30,630 bases of DNA, from the NCBI GenBank assembly GCA_023408075.1, contig JAEYKW010000022.1:1-30630 (forward strand), given 5' to 3'. This document shows, piece by piece, positions 15,473 through 23,194 of the stretch. Source of the DNA: Bacillota bacterium (GTDB lineage: Bacteria; Bacillota; Clostridia; Christensenellales; SZUA-584). Each line of letters opens with the position of its first letter. Position 1 is the first letter of the stretch. Under the pieces are notes generated by a model that was not told where the DNA came from, ran no database searches, and worked only from the letters and a program-made list of their open reading frames with translations. Made by a program: the position numbers and the translations under genes.

Positions 15473-16618
15473 TCACTCACTGAAAAGTCTTGCGGCCTGC
15501 GCCATATTATCTATAATCGATACGCCGAAAGGACAGCGGCTTTCACAGTTTCCGCACGCTATACAGTCAGCACCGCCGCTGGCAAGGCTTAAGTAATGCG
15601 AACGAATTGAAGGCGGAATGTTTTGCTCATCGAGCTTTGCAATATCGAGATACTTGTTGACTGCGGCAATATCGATTTGTACCGGGCACGGCTGACAGTG
15701 GCTGCAATAAACGCAATGACCCTTAAAATCGTTCTTCAGTTCGTTTAGAAAGCCGGTATAATCAAGGCTGGCTTCATCCGCTTCAAAATAGCCAAGAGCT
15801 TGTTTCACTTCGCTGCCCGTTTGGCAGCCCAGAAGAGCGCTGCACACAGCCGGCCGGCTCAGTGCATAATGGATGCACTGGTTCACCGTCATCGGCCCCG
15901 AAAAAGGCGTGTGCTCTGCCGATATCAGCTTGCCTGCACCGAGAGTCTTCATCACGCTGATACCCACGCCCTTTTGCTCACAGAGCGTGTACAGTGAGGT
16001 GCGTATCGGATCGAGCCCGCGAAAGCCTGCATTCTGCCAGTCCTGCTCCAGCGCGTCCAGTGCATAGGTTTCGGGCGGGCACAAATCGAAAGCCAGATTG
16101 ATGCTGAACATCATCATTTCCGGCAGCCCGGTTTGTATGGCCTTTGCCGCCGTCTGCGGGTTGTGAGAGCTGAACCCGATATGCCCGATGTCTCCGTTCG
16201 CTTTGAGCTTTAGCGCATAATCGGCAATGCCGCCGTCAAAAACACTGCGGTAATCCTGCTCGGAGTCGATGAAGAACAACATACCAAAATCGATGTATCC
16301 GCCGAAGACACGCAGGCAATCCTCAAAATAGCGTTTTACGGTCGGCAGATCGCGGCTGATATCATATTGCTGGTTAATATCCGTAGAGCAGATATGGCCT
16401 TGTATCAGAACGTCCTTCCGGCGACTCCCCAGCGCTTTTGCGATATTTTCACGGACCTCTCTTCCCGGCATAAAAACATCCATGAAGTTTACGCCGTGCT
16501 CAAGCGCGTTCTGAATGGTTTCTTCCACCTGTTTATACGGTTTACCGTCGAGGTGCTCACAGCCCAGGCCAATCATACTGCCCTTTTTTCCCGTTTTTCC
16601 TATTTCACGATATTGCAT
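15473..16618 (-). CDS. Aldo/keto reductase with C-terminal 4Fe-4S ferredoxin domain
   Basis: A 381-residue oxidoreductase. Residues about 1-270 form the aldo/keto reductase barrel (YREIGKTGKKGSMIGLGCEHL, ALEHGVNFMDVF, IGHIGFSSHNPQTA, GVGISVMKTLGAGKLIS). Residues about 290-381 carry two cysteine motifs, CVYCSHCQPCP and CIACGNCESRCPFGV, which should bind two 4Fe-4S clusters. This fusion is common in strict anaerobes; the substrate is usually unknown. The catalytic Tyr of classical members is not obvious (NFMDVFMPG where NxxDTAxxYG is usual), so the reaction may differ from a simple carbonyl reduction. The gene has its own promoter with a perfect inverted repeat over the -10 (16630-16651). The ribosome binding site, CAGGAAAA, is weak. 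Confidence 0.92.
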   Translation of the reverse strand: MQYREIGKTGKKGSMIGLGCEHLDGKPYKQVEETIQNALEHGVNFMDVFMPGREVRENIAKALGSRRKDVLIQGHICSTDINQQYDISRDLPTVKRYFEDCLRVFGGYIDFGMLFFIDSEQDYRSVFDGGIADYALKLKANGDIGHIGFSSHNPQTAAKAIQTGLPEMMMFSINLAFDLCPPETYALDALEQDWQNAGFRGLDPIRTSLYTLCEQKGVGISVMKTLGAGKLISAEHTPFSGPMTVNQCIHYALSRPAVCSALLGCQTGSEVKQALGYFEADEASLDYTGFLNELKNDFKGHCVYCSHCQPCPVQIDIAAVNKYLDIAKLDEQNIPPSIRSHYLSLASGGADCIACGNCESRCPFGVSIIDNMAQAARLFSE

Positions 16619-16629
16619 GGTGTTTTCCT

Positions 16630-16651
16630 GTATAATGCAAACGCATTATAC
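16630..16651. promoter_or_regulatory. Inverted repeat overlapping the -10 of the aldo/keto reductase gene
   Basis: GTATAATGC and GCATTATAC form a perfect 9-bp inverted repeat around AAAC. On the minus strand one arm contains a perfect TATAAT, 27 bases before the ATG at 16618. The symmetry suggests a repressor operator, but the arms are also -10-like in both directions. No clear -35 box is seen. Confidence 0.5.
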
Positions 16652-16807
16652 CTTCCTTTCTTTCAGATAAAAGATGTCATGGCTCACAAGACGCTGCGGA
16701 TTTGGTTTATTTCCTGATCGCCTAACGATCTTTGCTCCCCAAATCCGAGAATATAGTCTTTTGATATAGTCATTGTCTGCTGATATGTCAAAAAAGCTAT
16801 TAAAAAG

Positions 16808-17365
16808 TTATTCTTTTTTCTCAGCAGCCCCGACGATGCTTAACAGATTGTCCAATATGAACTGTTGAGCTCTCCTGTCGTAGAGAATAGCGGCGTATGT
16901 GCCGGACTGTCCTGTTCTCTCTTCAGATGATATGCCAATTTCGGCGGATTTTCCGGTCAGCTCCTTATGCGTTTTCCTGTCAGCATCCTGCACCACCCGC
17001 AGATACCCCTGATCCGCGAGCCATTTTGTGACGGTGCTGTGCGCGAGGTTTTTCCGGCCCAAATCGCCGACGGCCTCATTGACGGCCTGCACGAAAGCGG
17101 AGATGGGAACCGGCTGGTCGCTGAGCCGCACGCGTTTGATTTCTTCGGCTGTGATAAAAAACGGCCGCTGCCATCCAAGGCCTTTGCCGCCGCTGTCGAT
17201 CACCTTTTGCAGTATTTCCGCCACATAGGCAAAGCAGCGCGACAGCCGCTCATTATTGAGCACGGTATCGTCCGGCAGCTGCTGTCCGCCGATGGGGTCC
17301 ACGCCGTCCGCGAGCTTGATCATATACTCCTTTGCTCTTTTGAGCTTGTCAAGTTCGGTTATCAT
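16808..17365 (-). CDS. Conserved hypothetical protein, unrecognised
   Basis: A 185-residue soluble protein. The N-terminal part (LDKLKRAKEYMIKLADGVDPIGGQQLPDDTVLNNERLSRCFAYVAEIL) is helical. The middle (ITAEEIKRVRLSDQPVPISAFVQAVNEAV) and HSTVTKWLADQGYLRVV look like a winged-helix or helix-turn-helix type module. The C terminus is Glu/Lys-rich. Similar small proteins occur in many Clostridia but I know no function. The ATG at 17365 has GGCGG six bases upstream; a TTG two codons earlier is less likely. It lies 45 bases after the toxin gene and could be co-transcribed with it. Confidence 0.78.
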   Translation of the reverse strand: MITELDKLKRAKEYMIKLADGVDPIGGQQLPDDTVLNNERLSRCFAYVAEILQKVIDSGGKGLGWQRPFFITAEEIKRVRLSDQPVPISAFVQAVNEAVGDLGRKNLAHSTVTKWLADQGYLRVVQDADRKTHKELTGKSAEIGISSEERTGQSGTYAAILYDRRAQQFILDNLLSIVGAAEKKE

Positions 17366-17409
17366 AATCAACCGCCTTTTAATGTTTTCTATTTTGTTTA
17401 ATATGAAAA

Positions 17410-17730
17410 TTATTTGCGTTCAAACAACAGAAATAGCCAATCCTGTCTTGAGTGAAGTATGCGTGCAATGAAGATTTTTTCTTTTTCAATACGGTAAAAA
17501 ATCGTATAAGAGCTTATTGCTAAAAAGCGATAACCATTTTCCACATACGAAAGCTCGTTTGTAGGCAGTACCGCTCCCAGCTTAGGATATTCTTTGAGTT
17601 TATTAATGCCGCTTTCCAGTTTATCCAGCAAAGAATGCGCAGCAACATAGTTATCTGCTGAAATATAGTCAAAAATCAGGTCCAAATCATCAATAGCCGC
17701 TTCGGTATAAATGATATGAATGTTATTCAC
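17410..17730 (-). CDS. ParE/RelE-family toxin of a type II toxin-antitoxin pair
   Basis: A 106-residue protein of the RelE/ParE fold. IIYTEAAIDDLDLIFDYI at the start, LLDKLESGINKLKEYPKLGAVLPTN in the middle and YRFLAISSYTIFYRIEKEKIFIARILHSRQDW at the end match the family, the last part holding the conserved tyrosines and Arg/His. ParE members usually poison gyrase and RelE members cleave mRNA; the type is not resolved here. The frame overlaps the antitoxin gene by 8 bases. The only early start codon is a GTG at 17730 directly after GAAG; an ATT at 17721 would have AAGGTGA at a better distance, so the true start is uncertain. Confidence 0.9.
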   Translation of the reverse strand: MNNIHIIYTEAAIDDLDLIFDYISADNYVAAHSLLDKLESGINKLKEYPKLGAVLPTNELSYVENGYRFLAISSYTIFYRIEKEKIFIARILHSRQDWLFLLFERK

Positions 17731-18040
17731 CTTCTTTTTTATTCAACTCAATTCTTTCTCTCAAGCGCGCAAAAACGCTTTCATGGTCTGCAAGCTTTCC
17801 TTCACTTATTTGCTTATCAGCCAACGCCAGCTTTGCCTGCAACCGATACCATGCTTCTCTGCGGCAAAAAGCTTCGTGGCTCATGACAACAATATCATTC
17901 ACACCGTTGTTGGTAACCAAAACGGGATCCATTGTAGAATGGCATAGTTTTGAGAATTTCTTATAATCTGCACGTATCGCAGAGGAAGGCTGCACCGTGA
18001 GCACGCTCGGGATAGACAATTCGTCAAACAATATAGTCAT
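17723..18040 (-). CDS. Phd/YefM-type antitoxin
   Basis: A 105-residue antitoxin. The N-terminal half (PSSAIRADYKKFSKLCHSTMDPVLVTNNGVNDIVVMSHEAF) is the Phd/YefM DNA-binding fold, with the typical P-V-x-V-T-N-x-G segment. The C-terminal half (KLALADKQISEGKLADHESVFARLRERIELNKK) is a charged helix that should wrap the toxin. AGGAG stands directly against the ATG at 18040, so an in-frame TTG nine bases further on is an alternative start. It precedes the toxin in the same transcript, and such antitoxins usually repress their own promoter; ATAGT-CT-ACTAT at 18061-18072 is a possible operator. Confidence 0.88.
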   Translation of the reverse strand: MTILFDELSIPSVLTVQPSSAIRADYKKFSKLCHSTMDPVLVTNNGVNDIVVMSHEAFCRREAWYRLQAKLALADKQISEGKLADHESVFARLRERIELNKKEGE

Positions 18041-18060
18041 CTCCTATCAATATTCTATAC

Positions 18061-18072
18061 ATAGTCTACTAT
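18061..18072. promoter_or_regulatory. Possible operator of the toxin-antitoxin operon
   Basis: An inverted repeat ATAGT/ACTAT with a 2-base centre lies 20 bases before the antitoxin start, within a region holding a -35-like TTGAAA upstream on the minus strand. Weak evidence. Confidence 0.3.
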
Positions 18073-18159
18073 ATTCTTAGCGCTTTTTCAATATAAAATT
18101 CAGCCTATGGAAATCAAAACCGATCAGCGGTTGACGGGCTGCACACAATATCAACCAAG

Positions 18160-18190
18160 AAAAAGCGCAGAACCGGTTGGCTCTGCGCTT
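18160..18190 (-). terminator. Terminator of groES-groEL
   Basis: On the minus strand AAGCGCAGA pairs with TCTGCGCTT around a 10-base loop, followed by a T-run. It begins about 33 bases after the groEL stop. Confidence 0.88.
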
Positions 18191-18222
18191 CGTTATGTCT
18201 GAATATCTATGTTGCGTATGGC

Positions 18223-19854
18223 TTAATACATGCCCGGCATTCCGCCCGGAGCCGCCGGCATTCCAGCACCCTTCTCTTCGGGTATATCCGTCACGATGCT
18301 CTCGGTGGTCAGCAGCATCGAGGCGATGGACGCCGCGTTCTGTATCGCGCTTCTCGTCACCTTTGTCGGGTCGATGATGCCCTTAGCCACCATATCGCCG
18401 TACTCGTTCTTGGCCGCGTCGTAACCGAAGTTCGAGTCGTTCGCGTTCATGATCTTGTCGACGATGACGCTGCCCTCACGGCCCGCGTTGGTCGCGATTT
18501 GGCGCACGGGTTCTTCAAGCGCGCGCATCACAATCTGCATACCCGTCTTCACATCGCCCTCAAGGTTGTCGATTGCTTTCGCCACGGCCTTGGCTGCATG
18601 CAGCGAGGCCACGCCGCCGCCCGGCACGATGCCTTCTTCGACGGCTGCGCGTGTTGCGGCCAGCGCGTCTTCAATGCGCATTTTGCTTTCCTTCATTTCG
18701 GTTTCGGTCGCTGCGCCCACCTGAATCACAGCCACGCCGCCTGCGAGCTTTGCAAGGCGCTCCTGCAGCTTTTCGCGGTCGTAATCGGATGTGGTTTCTT
18801 CGATCTGCGATTTGATTGAGCTGATGCGCGCTTTGATTTCGGACGGATCTCCCGCGCCTTCCACGATCGTGGTGTTTTCCTTATCCACCTTGACTTGGCG
18901 CGCCTTGCCGAGCATCTCGACCTTGGCTTCCTTGAGCTCAATGCCGACCTCGTCGGAAATGACCTGGCCGCCTGTGAGTATCGCGATATCCTGAAGCATT
19001 GCTTTGCGTCTGTCGCCGAAGCCGGGCGCTTTTACCGCCACGCAGATGAACGTGCCGCGCAGCTTGTTGACGATCAATGTGGTGAGCGCTTCGCCTTCCA
19101 CATCCTCGGCAATAATGAGCAGCTTCTTGCCCATTTGCACAACCTGCTCAAGTATGGGCAGCAGCTCCTGTATGTTCGCAATCTTTTTGTCTGTGATCAG
19201 GATTAACGGTTCGTCGAGCACCGCTTCCATCTTCTCGGTATCCGTCACCATGTATGCCGACGCATAGCCTCTGTCGAATTCCATGCCTTCCACAACGGCG
19301 AGCTCGGTCTTCATCGTTTTGCTTTCTTCCACGGTGATAACGCCGTCGTTGCCGACCTTCTCCATCGCTTCCGCAATCAGTGCGCCGATTTCTTCATCGC
19401 CCGCCGAAATGGCCGCGACCTGAGCGATCGCCTTGGTGCCGGTAATCGGGTTCGAAAGGTCCTTAAGGCTCGCCACAGAGATGTCCACAGCCTTTAAAAT
19501 GCCCTTCTTGATGACCATCGGGTTGGCACCCGCCGCCACATTCTTAAGGCCTTCGCGGATGATCGCCTGAGCCAGCAGCGTTGCGGTGGTTGTGCCGTCG
19601 CCCGCCACGTCGTTGGTTTTGGTCGCCACTTCTTTAACAAGCTGAGCGCCCATGTTTTCAAACGGGTCTTCAAGTTCAATTTCCTTCGCGATGGTCACAC
19701 CGTCGTTTGTGATGACGGGCGAACCGAATTTCTTGTCGAGCACCACGTTTCTGCCCTTGGGCCCGAGTGTCACTTTCACTGTATCGGCGAGCTGGTTCAC
19801 GCCGGATTCAAGCAAGCGTCTTGCGTCTTCACCAAATTTAATTTGTTTTGCCAT
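18223..19854 (-). CDS. groEL: Chaperonin GroEL (Hsp60)
   Basis: A 543-residue ATP-dependent chaperonin that folds proteins in a double seven-membered ring capped by GroES. The N terminus (MAKQIKFGEDARRLLESGVNQLADTVKVTLGPKGRNVVLDKKFGSP), the nucleotide-binding DGTTTATLLAQAI, the apical domain with EEIGALIAEAMEKVGNDGVITVEE, and the Gly/Met-rich tail GGMPGMY are all typical, and the length is standard. It follows groES by 25 bases in one heat-shock operon, with control expected through the CIRCE element upstream. Confidence 0.99.
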   Translation of the reverse strand: MAKQIKFGEDARRLLESGVNQLADTVKVTLGPKGRNVVLDKKFGSPVITNDGVTIAKEIELEDPFENMGAQLVKEVATKTNDVAGDGTTTATLLAQAIIREGLKNVAAGANPMVIKKGILKAVDISVASLKDLSNPITGTKAIAQVAAISAGDEEIGALIAEAMEKVGNDGVITVEESKTMKTELAVVEGMEFDRGYASAYMVTDTEKMEAVLDEPLILITDKKIANIQELLPILEQVVQMGKKLLIIAEDVEGEALTTLIVNKLRGTFICVAVKAPGFGDRRKAMLQDIAILTGGQVISDEVGIELKEAKVEMLGKARQVKVDKENTTIVEGAGDPSEIKARISSIKSQIEETTSDYDREKLQERLAKLAGGVAVIQVGAATETEMKESKMRIEDALAATRAAVEEGIVPGGGVASLHAAKAVAKAIDNLEGDVKTGMQIVMRALEEPVRQIATNAGREGSVIVDKIMNANDSNFGYDAAKNEYGDMVAKGIIDPTKVTRSAIQNAASIASMLLTTESIVTDIPEEKGAGMPAAPGGMPGMY

Positions 19855-19879
19855 GACTGTTCGTCCTCCTTAAAATCGA

Positions 19880-20164
19880 TTATTCCACCGTCGCGAGCAG
19901 GTCGCTCTGGCGCACGATGATGAATTCGTCTCCGTCCACCTTCACTTCGGTGCCCGCATATTTGCTGTAAAGGACCTTCTGTCCAACCTTAACGGTCATG
20001 ACGACTTCTTTGCCGTCAACCAGGCCGCCGGGGCCCACAGCAACCACTTCCGCTGTCTGCGGCTTTTCCTTCGCGCTGCCGGTCAGTACGATACCGCTCT
20101 TTGTGGTCTCCTCGCTTTCAAGGCTCTTGATCACAACTCTGTCGCCCAATGGTTTTATGGACAT
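19880..20164 (-). CDS. groES: Co-chaperonin GroES (Hsp10)
   Basis: A 94-residue protein that caps the GroEL ring. MSIKPLGDRVVIKS, TKSGIVLTGSAKEKP (mobile loop region), VGPGG and KVGQKVLYSKYAGTEVK are diagnostic. The start at 20164 has GGAGG at normal distance; the open frame running on to 20281 covers the operator and promoter and is not coding. It is the first gene of the heat-shock operon. Confidence 0.98.
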   Translation of the reverse strand: MSIKPLGDRVVIKSLESEETTKSGIVLTGSAKEKPQTAEVVAVGPGGLVDGKEVVMTVKVGQKVLYSKYAGTEVKVDGDEFIIVRQSDLLATVE

Positions 20165-20217
20165 AATAAAAACCTCCTCGTTAGATATTATATTACTAAA
20201 ATTTTCACTTTCGTCTG

Positions 20218-20244
20218 TTAGCACTCGCTTTGTCTGAGTGCTAA
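20218..20244. promoter_or_regulatory. CIRCE operator (HrcA site)
   Basis: A perfect TTAGCACTC-N9-GAGTGCTAA lies between the promoter and the groES start. This is the binding site of the heat-shock repressor HrcA in Firmicutes, so groES-groEL should be repressed by HrcA at normal temperature. Confidence 0.98.
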
Positions 20245-20252
20245 CAGAAATA

Positions 20253-20281
20253 ATAATAATATATAAGAGAAATGATGGCAA
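20253..20281 (-). promoter_or_regulatory. Sigma-A promoter of groES-groEL
   Basis: On the minus strand TTGCCA (20276-20281) and TATTAT (20253-20258) are 17 bases apart; the predicted start lies next to the CIRCE element. Confidence 0.82.
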
Positions 20282-20587
20282 ATTGAGATTTCAGCATAAT
20301 AGCCGTAAAATGGGCATCCATTGGCAACTGTATCAATTTATGTCCGTCTCAGTACATCATTTGCGTGTTTTTCTTCTCGAATCGTGGCTTTATAAGTATC
20401 TTGAGCAATTGTGCAGGACTTTTGTGTCAGGTGTTGAATACTAAAATGTTGGATTGTCTCCATGCAGGCTTTCAAACGTATAAATAACACGATTCGCACT
20501 CCGCAGCCTCTTAAATACCCTAAGATAAGACGCTGTCATCAAAGCAAGAATTTAGAAAAACCAATGGCATATCTCCGTCGTTTCGTG
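20282..20587. other. Gene-free stretch between groES and the dCMP deaminase
   Basis: No frame with a ribosome binding site or recognisable protein was found. It is the space between two divergent promoters and may include unrecognised control sites. Confidence 0.5.
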
Positions 20588-20593
20588 TATAAT
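20588..20593 (+). promoter_or_regulatory. -10 box of a probable promoter of the dCMP deaminase gene
   Basis: A perfect TATAAT is preceded at 17 bases by the weak -35 TGGCAT (20565-20570). It lies 72 bases before the ATG at 20666. Confidence 0.5.
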
Positions 20594-20665
20594 AAACGAA
20601 CGTTCCGGCGGATTATGTGATAAATTTCGGCGCTGCCACAGCGCAGATTTTGGGGAGCACTAAGC

Positions 20666-21115
20666 ATGGATAAATGGGACAAGCGTTTTATGGACCTAAC
20701 GGCCACCATTGCCAAATGGTCGAGCTGTTACAAAACGGACCGCAGTATCGGCGCGGTCATCGTCAAGAACAAGCGGATTCTCACCACAGGCTATAACGGC
20801 GCGCCTGCAGGCCTCAAAAGCTGCAAGGAAAAAGGCGAGTGCCTGCGCCAAAAGCTTGGCATACCGTCGGGCACACAGCACGAGTTGTGCTATGCGGTTC
20901 ATGCCGAGCAGAATGCGATCATTCAGGCGGCAAAGCTCGGCGTCAGCATCGAAGGCGCCACCATGTACTGCACGCACCAGCCATGCGTGATCTGTTCCAA
21001 AATGATTGTTAATGCGGGCATCTCCCGCGTCGTCTATTTAAAACCATATCCCGACGATTTTTCACACGAGATATTCAATGAAGCCGGTGTGGAACTCGTC
21101 AAGTTCAAAGGCTGA
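20666..21115 (+). CDS. comEB: dCMP deaminase / ComEB-like deaminase
   Basis: A 149-residue zinc deaminase that turns dCMP into dUMP, feeding thymidylate synthesis. HAEQNAI gives the zinc His and catalytic Glu, and PCVIC gives the two zinc cysteines. CKEKGEC plus the HELCYAVHAEQN stretch match the deoxycytidylate deaminase group, which has an additional structural zinc site and is often regulated by dCTP and dTTP. GGGGAG stands 10 bases before the ATG. It is on the same strand as the topoisomerase genes but separated from them by a promoter and hairpin. The name comEB comes from its position in the Bacillus comE operon; no competence genes are nearby. Confidence 0.95.
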   Translation: MDKWDKRFMDLTATIAKWSSCYKTDRSIGAVIVKNKRILTTGYNGAPAGLKSCKEKGECLRQKLGIPSGTQHELCYAVHAEQNAIIQAAKLGVSIEGATMYCTHQPCVICSKMIVNAGISRVVYLKPYPDDFSHEIFNEAGVELVKFKG

Positions 21116-21140
21116 CCAATCTGATAAATTCGTTTATCTA

Positions 21141-21169
21141 TTGATAACACAGGCCTTTTAGGGTAATAT
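21141..21169 (+). promoter_or_regulatory. Promoter of the topoisomerase operon
   Basis: TTGATA (21141-21146) and TAATAT (21164-21169) are 17 bases apart, 58 bases before the ATG of the B subunit. A perfect hairpin begins two bases after the -10 box. Confidence 0.72.
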
Positions 21170-21170
21170 T

Positions 21171-21200
21171 ATGTGGTGTATACACATGCATACACCACAT
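21171..21200. promoter_or_regulatory. Perfect inverted repeat at the start of the topoisomerase transcript
   Basis: ATGTGGTGTAT (21171-21181) and ATACACCACAT (21190-21200) form an 11-bp perfect inverted repeat with an 8-base loop. The palindrome GTGTATACAC (21176-21185) lies inside it. It overlaps the expected transcription start, so it could be an operator or a 5' hairpin that stabilises the mRNA. It has no T-run and is not a terminator. Confidence 0.7.
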
Positions 21201-21226
21201 TTTGTGATGCAAAAAGGGGAAAGACT

Positions 21227-23194
21227 ATGGCCAAGGAATACAGCGCGAGCGACATACAGGTGCTCGAAGGGCTCGATGCGGTTCGCAAGCGTCCGGGCAT
21301 GTATATCGGCTCCACCGGCCAAAAGGGGCTGCACCATCTGCTATGGGAAATCGTTGACAACTCGGTGGACGAGGCGGTTAACGGCTATGCCGATAAAATC
21401 AGCGTGACGCTGCATACGGACAATTCCGTCACCGTGGAGGACAACGGGCGCGGCATTCCGGTCGGTATCCATCCCGAAAAAAAGGTGTCGGGCGTCGAGG
21501 TTGTGTTTACACAGCTGCATGCGGGTGGAAAATTCAATAACGACAGCTATACATATGCGGGCGGCCTGCACGGCGTGGGCGCGTCCGTCGTCAACGCACT
21601 GTCGCGCTGGCTGCACGTTACCGTTTATTCGGGCGGCAGGGTTTTTGAGCAGCGCTATGAAAGCCGCATGAAAAACGGCAAGATAGAAAGCGGCAGGCCG
21701 ATGACCAAGCTCGAGGAAACGGGCAGCACAAAAAACCGCGGCACGAAGATCACCTTCCTGCCGGACGACCGCGTGTTTGAAACGATCAGCTTCAGCTTTG
21801 ACACTGTGTCATCGCATCTGCGCGTCATCTCGTTTTTAAGCAAGAACGTCAAGATCACGCTCACCGATGAGCGCATATTAAAGGATGGGCGCCCGAGAAA
21901 GGTCACATTCGATTATCAGGGCGGCATCGTCGATTTTGTGCAATACCTCAACGAAGAAAAAACCGTGCTGCACAAAACGCCGATTTATTTCGACGGTGAG
22001 AAAAACGATGTGCGCGTTGAGGTCGCGATGCAGTACAACGATACCTACAACGAAAACATACTCTCGTTCGTGAACAACATCATCACGGCGGACGGCGGCA
22101 CCCATGTGTCGGGATTCAAAGCCGCGCACACCAAGGTGATGAACGAATACGCGCGCGCCTCCGGCCTTTTGAAGGAAAAAGAAGAGAACCTTTCGGGCGA
22201 CGACTACCGCGAAGGCCTTTGCGTCGTGATCAGCGTGAAGATGAAGGACGCGCAGTTTGAAGGGCAGACCAAAGCAAAGCTCGGCAACACCGACGTCAAA
22301 ACCATCGTGGAGAGCATCGTGCAGGACAAGCTCTCGCTGTTTTTCGCGGACCTTAACAACACCGCCATGGCGGGCGAGCTCGTGGGCAAGGCCGTGCGGG
22401 CCGCCAAGGCGCGCGAAGCCGCATCCAAGGCCAAAAAGCTCGAGCGCCAGCGCAGCAAGCTTGAAGGCGCGCCGCTCGTCGGCAAGCTCTCGAGCTGTTC
22501 AGGCCGCGATGCCAGAGATAACGAACTCTTTATTGTGGAGGGCGACAGCGCGGGTGGCAGCGCAAAGCAGGGCCGCGACCGCCGCTTTCAGGCCATCCTC
22601 CCCTTGCGCGGCAAGCCGCTCAACGTGGAAAAAAAGCGCCTCGATCAGGTCATCGAAAACGTGGAATTCCGTTCGATCATCACGGCGCTCGGCACCGGGT
22701 TTGACGGCGTTTTTGAGGAATCCGATTTAAAATACCACAAGATCATCATACTCGCGGACGCGGACCAGGACGGCGCGCATATCCGGGCCATTCTCTTAAC
22801 GTTCTTCTACCGCTATTTCCGCGATTTGTTAACCGCCGGTCATATCTATATCGGCCGCCCCCCGCTGTACCGCGTTCATAAAAGCGGCAAATCCGTCTAC
22901 GCCTATACCGATACGGAGCTGAAAGCCGCGCAAAACGAATTCGGCAAAGAAGCGAACGTACAGCGCTACAAAGGCCTCGGCGAAATGAACCCCGAACAGC
23001 TTTGGGAAACCACAATGAACCCGGCGCAGCGCAAGCTGTACCGCGTGGAGCTTGACGACGCGGCGGAAGCCGAAAGGCTCGTCACGCTGCTGATGGGCGA
23101 CAAGGCCGAGCCGCGCAAGGAATACATTTCCGAGCACGCCAATTTCAACAAGGAAGACAGCTTTTATAACGAGAAGGTGATGATCCATGAGTAA
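21227..23194 (+). CDS. Type IIA DNA topoisomerase subunit B (GyrB/ParE)
   Basis: A 655-residue ATPase subunit of gyrase or topoisomerase IV. The GHKL ATPase is shown by WEIVDNSVDEA, VEDNGRGIPVG and YAGGLHGVGASVVNALSRW. The Toprim part is shown by VEGDSAGGSAKQGRDRRFQAILPLRG and ADADQDGAHI, and the end by QRYKGLGEMNPEQLWETTMNP. The ATG at 21227 follows AAGGGGAAAG; earlier in-frame codons run through the hairpin and are unsupported. The stop overlaps the A subunit start by 8 bases, so the two are coupled. The B sequence has GyrB-like LNVEKK rather than the LN-TWE of ParE, while the A subunit lacks a GyrA-box, so the choice between gyrase and topoisomerase IV is left open. Confidence 0.97.
   Translation: MAKEYSASDIQVLEGLDAVRKRPGMYIGSTGQKGLHHLLWEIVDNSVDEAVNGYADKISVTLHTDNSVTVEDNGRGIPVGIHPEKKVSGVEVVFTQLHAGGKFNNDSYTYAGGLHGVGASVVNALSRWLHVTVYSGGRVFEQRYESRMKNGKIESGRPMTKLEETGSTKNRGTKITFLPDDRVFETISFSFDTVSSHLRVISFLSKNVKITLTDERILKDGRPRKVTFDYQGGIVDFVQYLNEEKTVLHKTPIYFDGEKNDVRVEVAMQYNDTYNENILSFVNNIITADGGTHVSGFKAAHTKVMNEYARASGLLKEKEENLSGDDYREGLCVVISVKMKDAQFEGQTKAKLGNTDVKTIVESIVQDKLSLFFADLNNTAMAGELVGKAVRAAKAREAASKAKKLERQRSKLEGAPLVGKLSSCSGRDARDNELFIVEGDSAGGSAKQGRDRRFQAILPLRGKPLNVEKKRLDQVIENVEFRSIITALGTGFDGVFEESDLKYHKIIILADADQDGAHIRAILLTFFYRYFRDLLTAGHIYIGRPPLYRVHKSGKSVYAYTDTELKAAQNEFGKEANVQRYKGLGEMNPEQLWETTMNPAQRKLYRVELDDAAEAERLVTLLMGDKAEPRKEYISEHANFNKEDSFYNEKVMIHE

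Noticed and set aside
20238..20444. Plus-strand frame between groES and the dCMP deaminase
   Set aside because: It begins inside the CIRCE site, has no ribosome binding site and resembles no protein I know.
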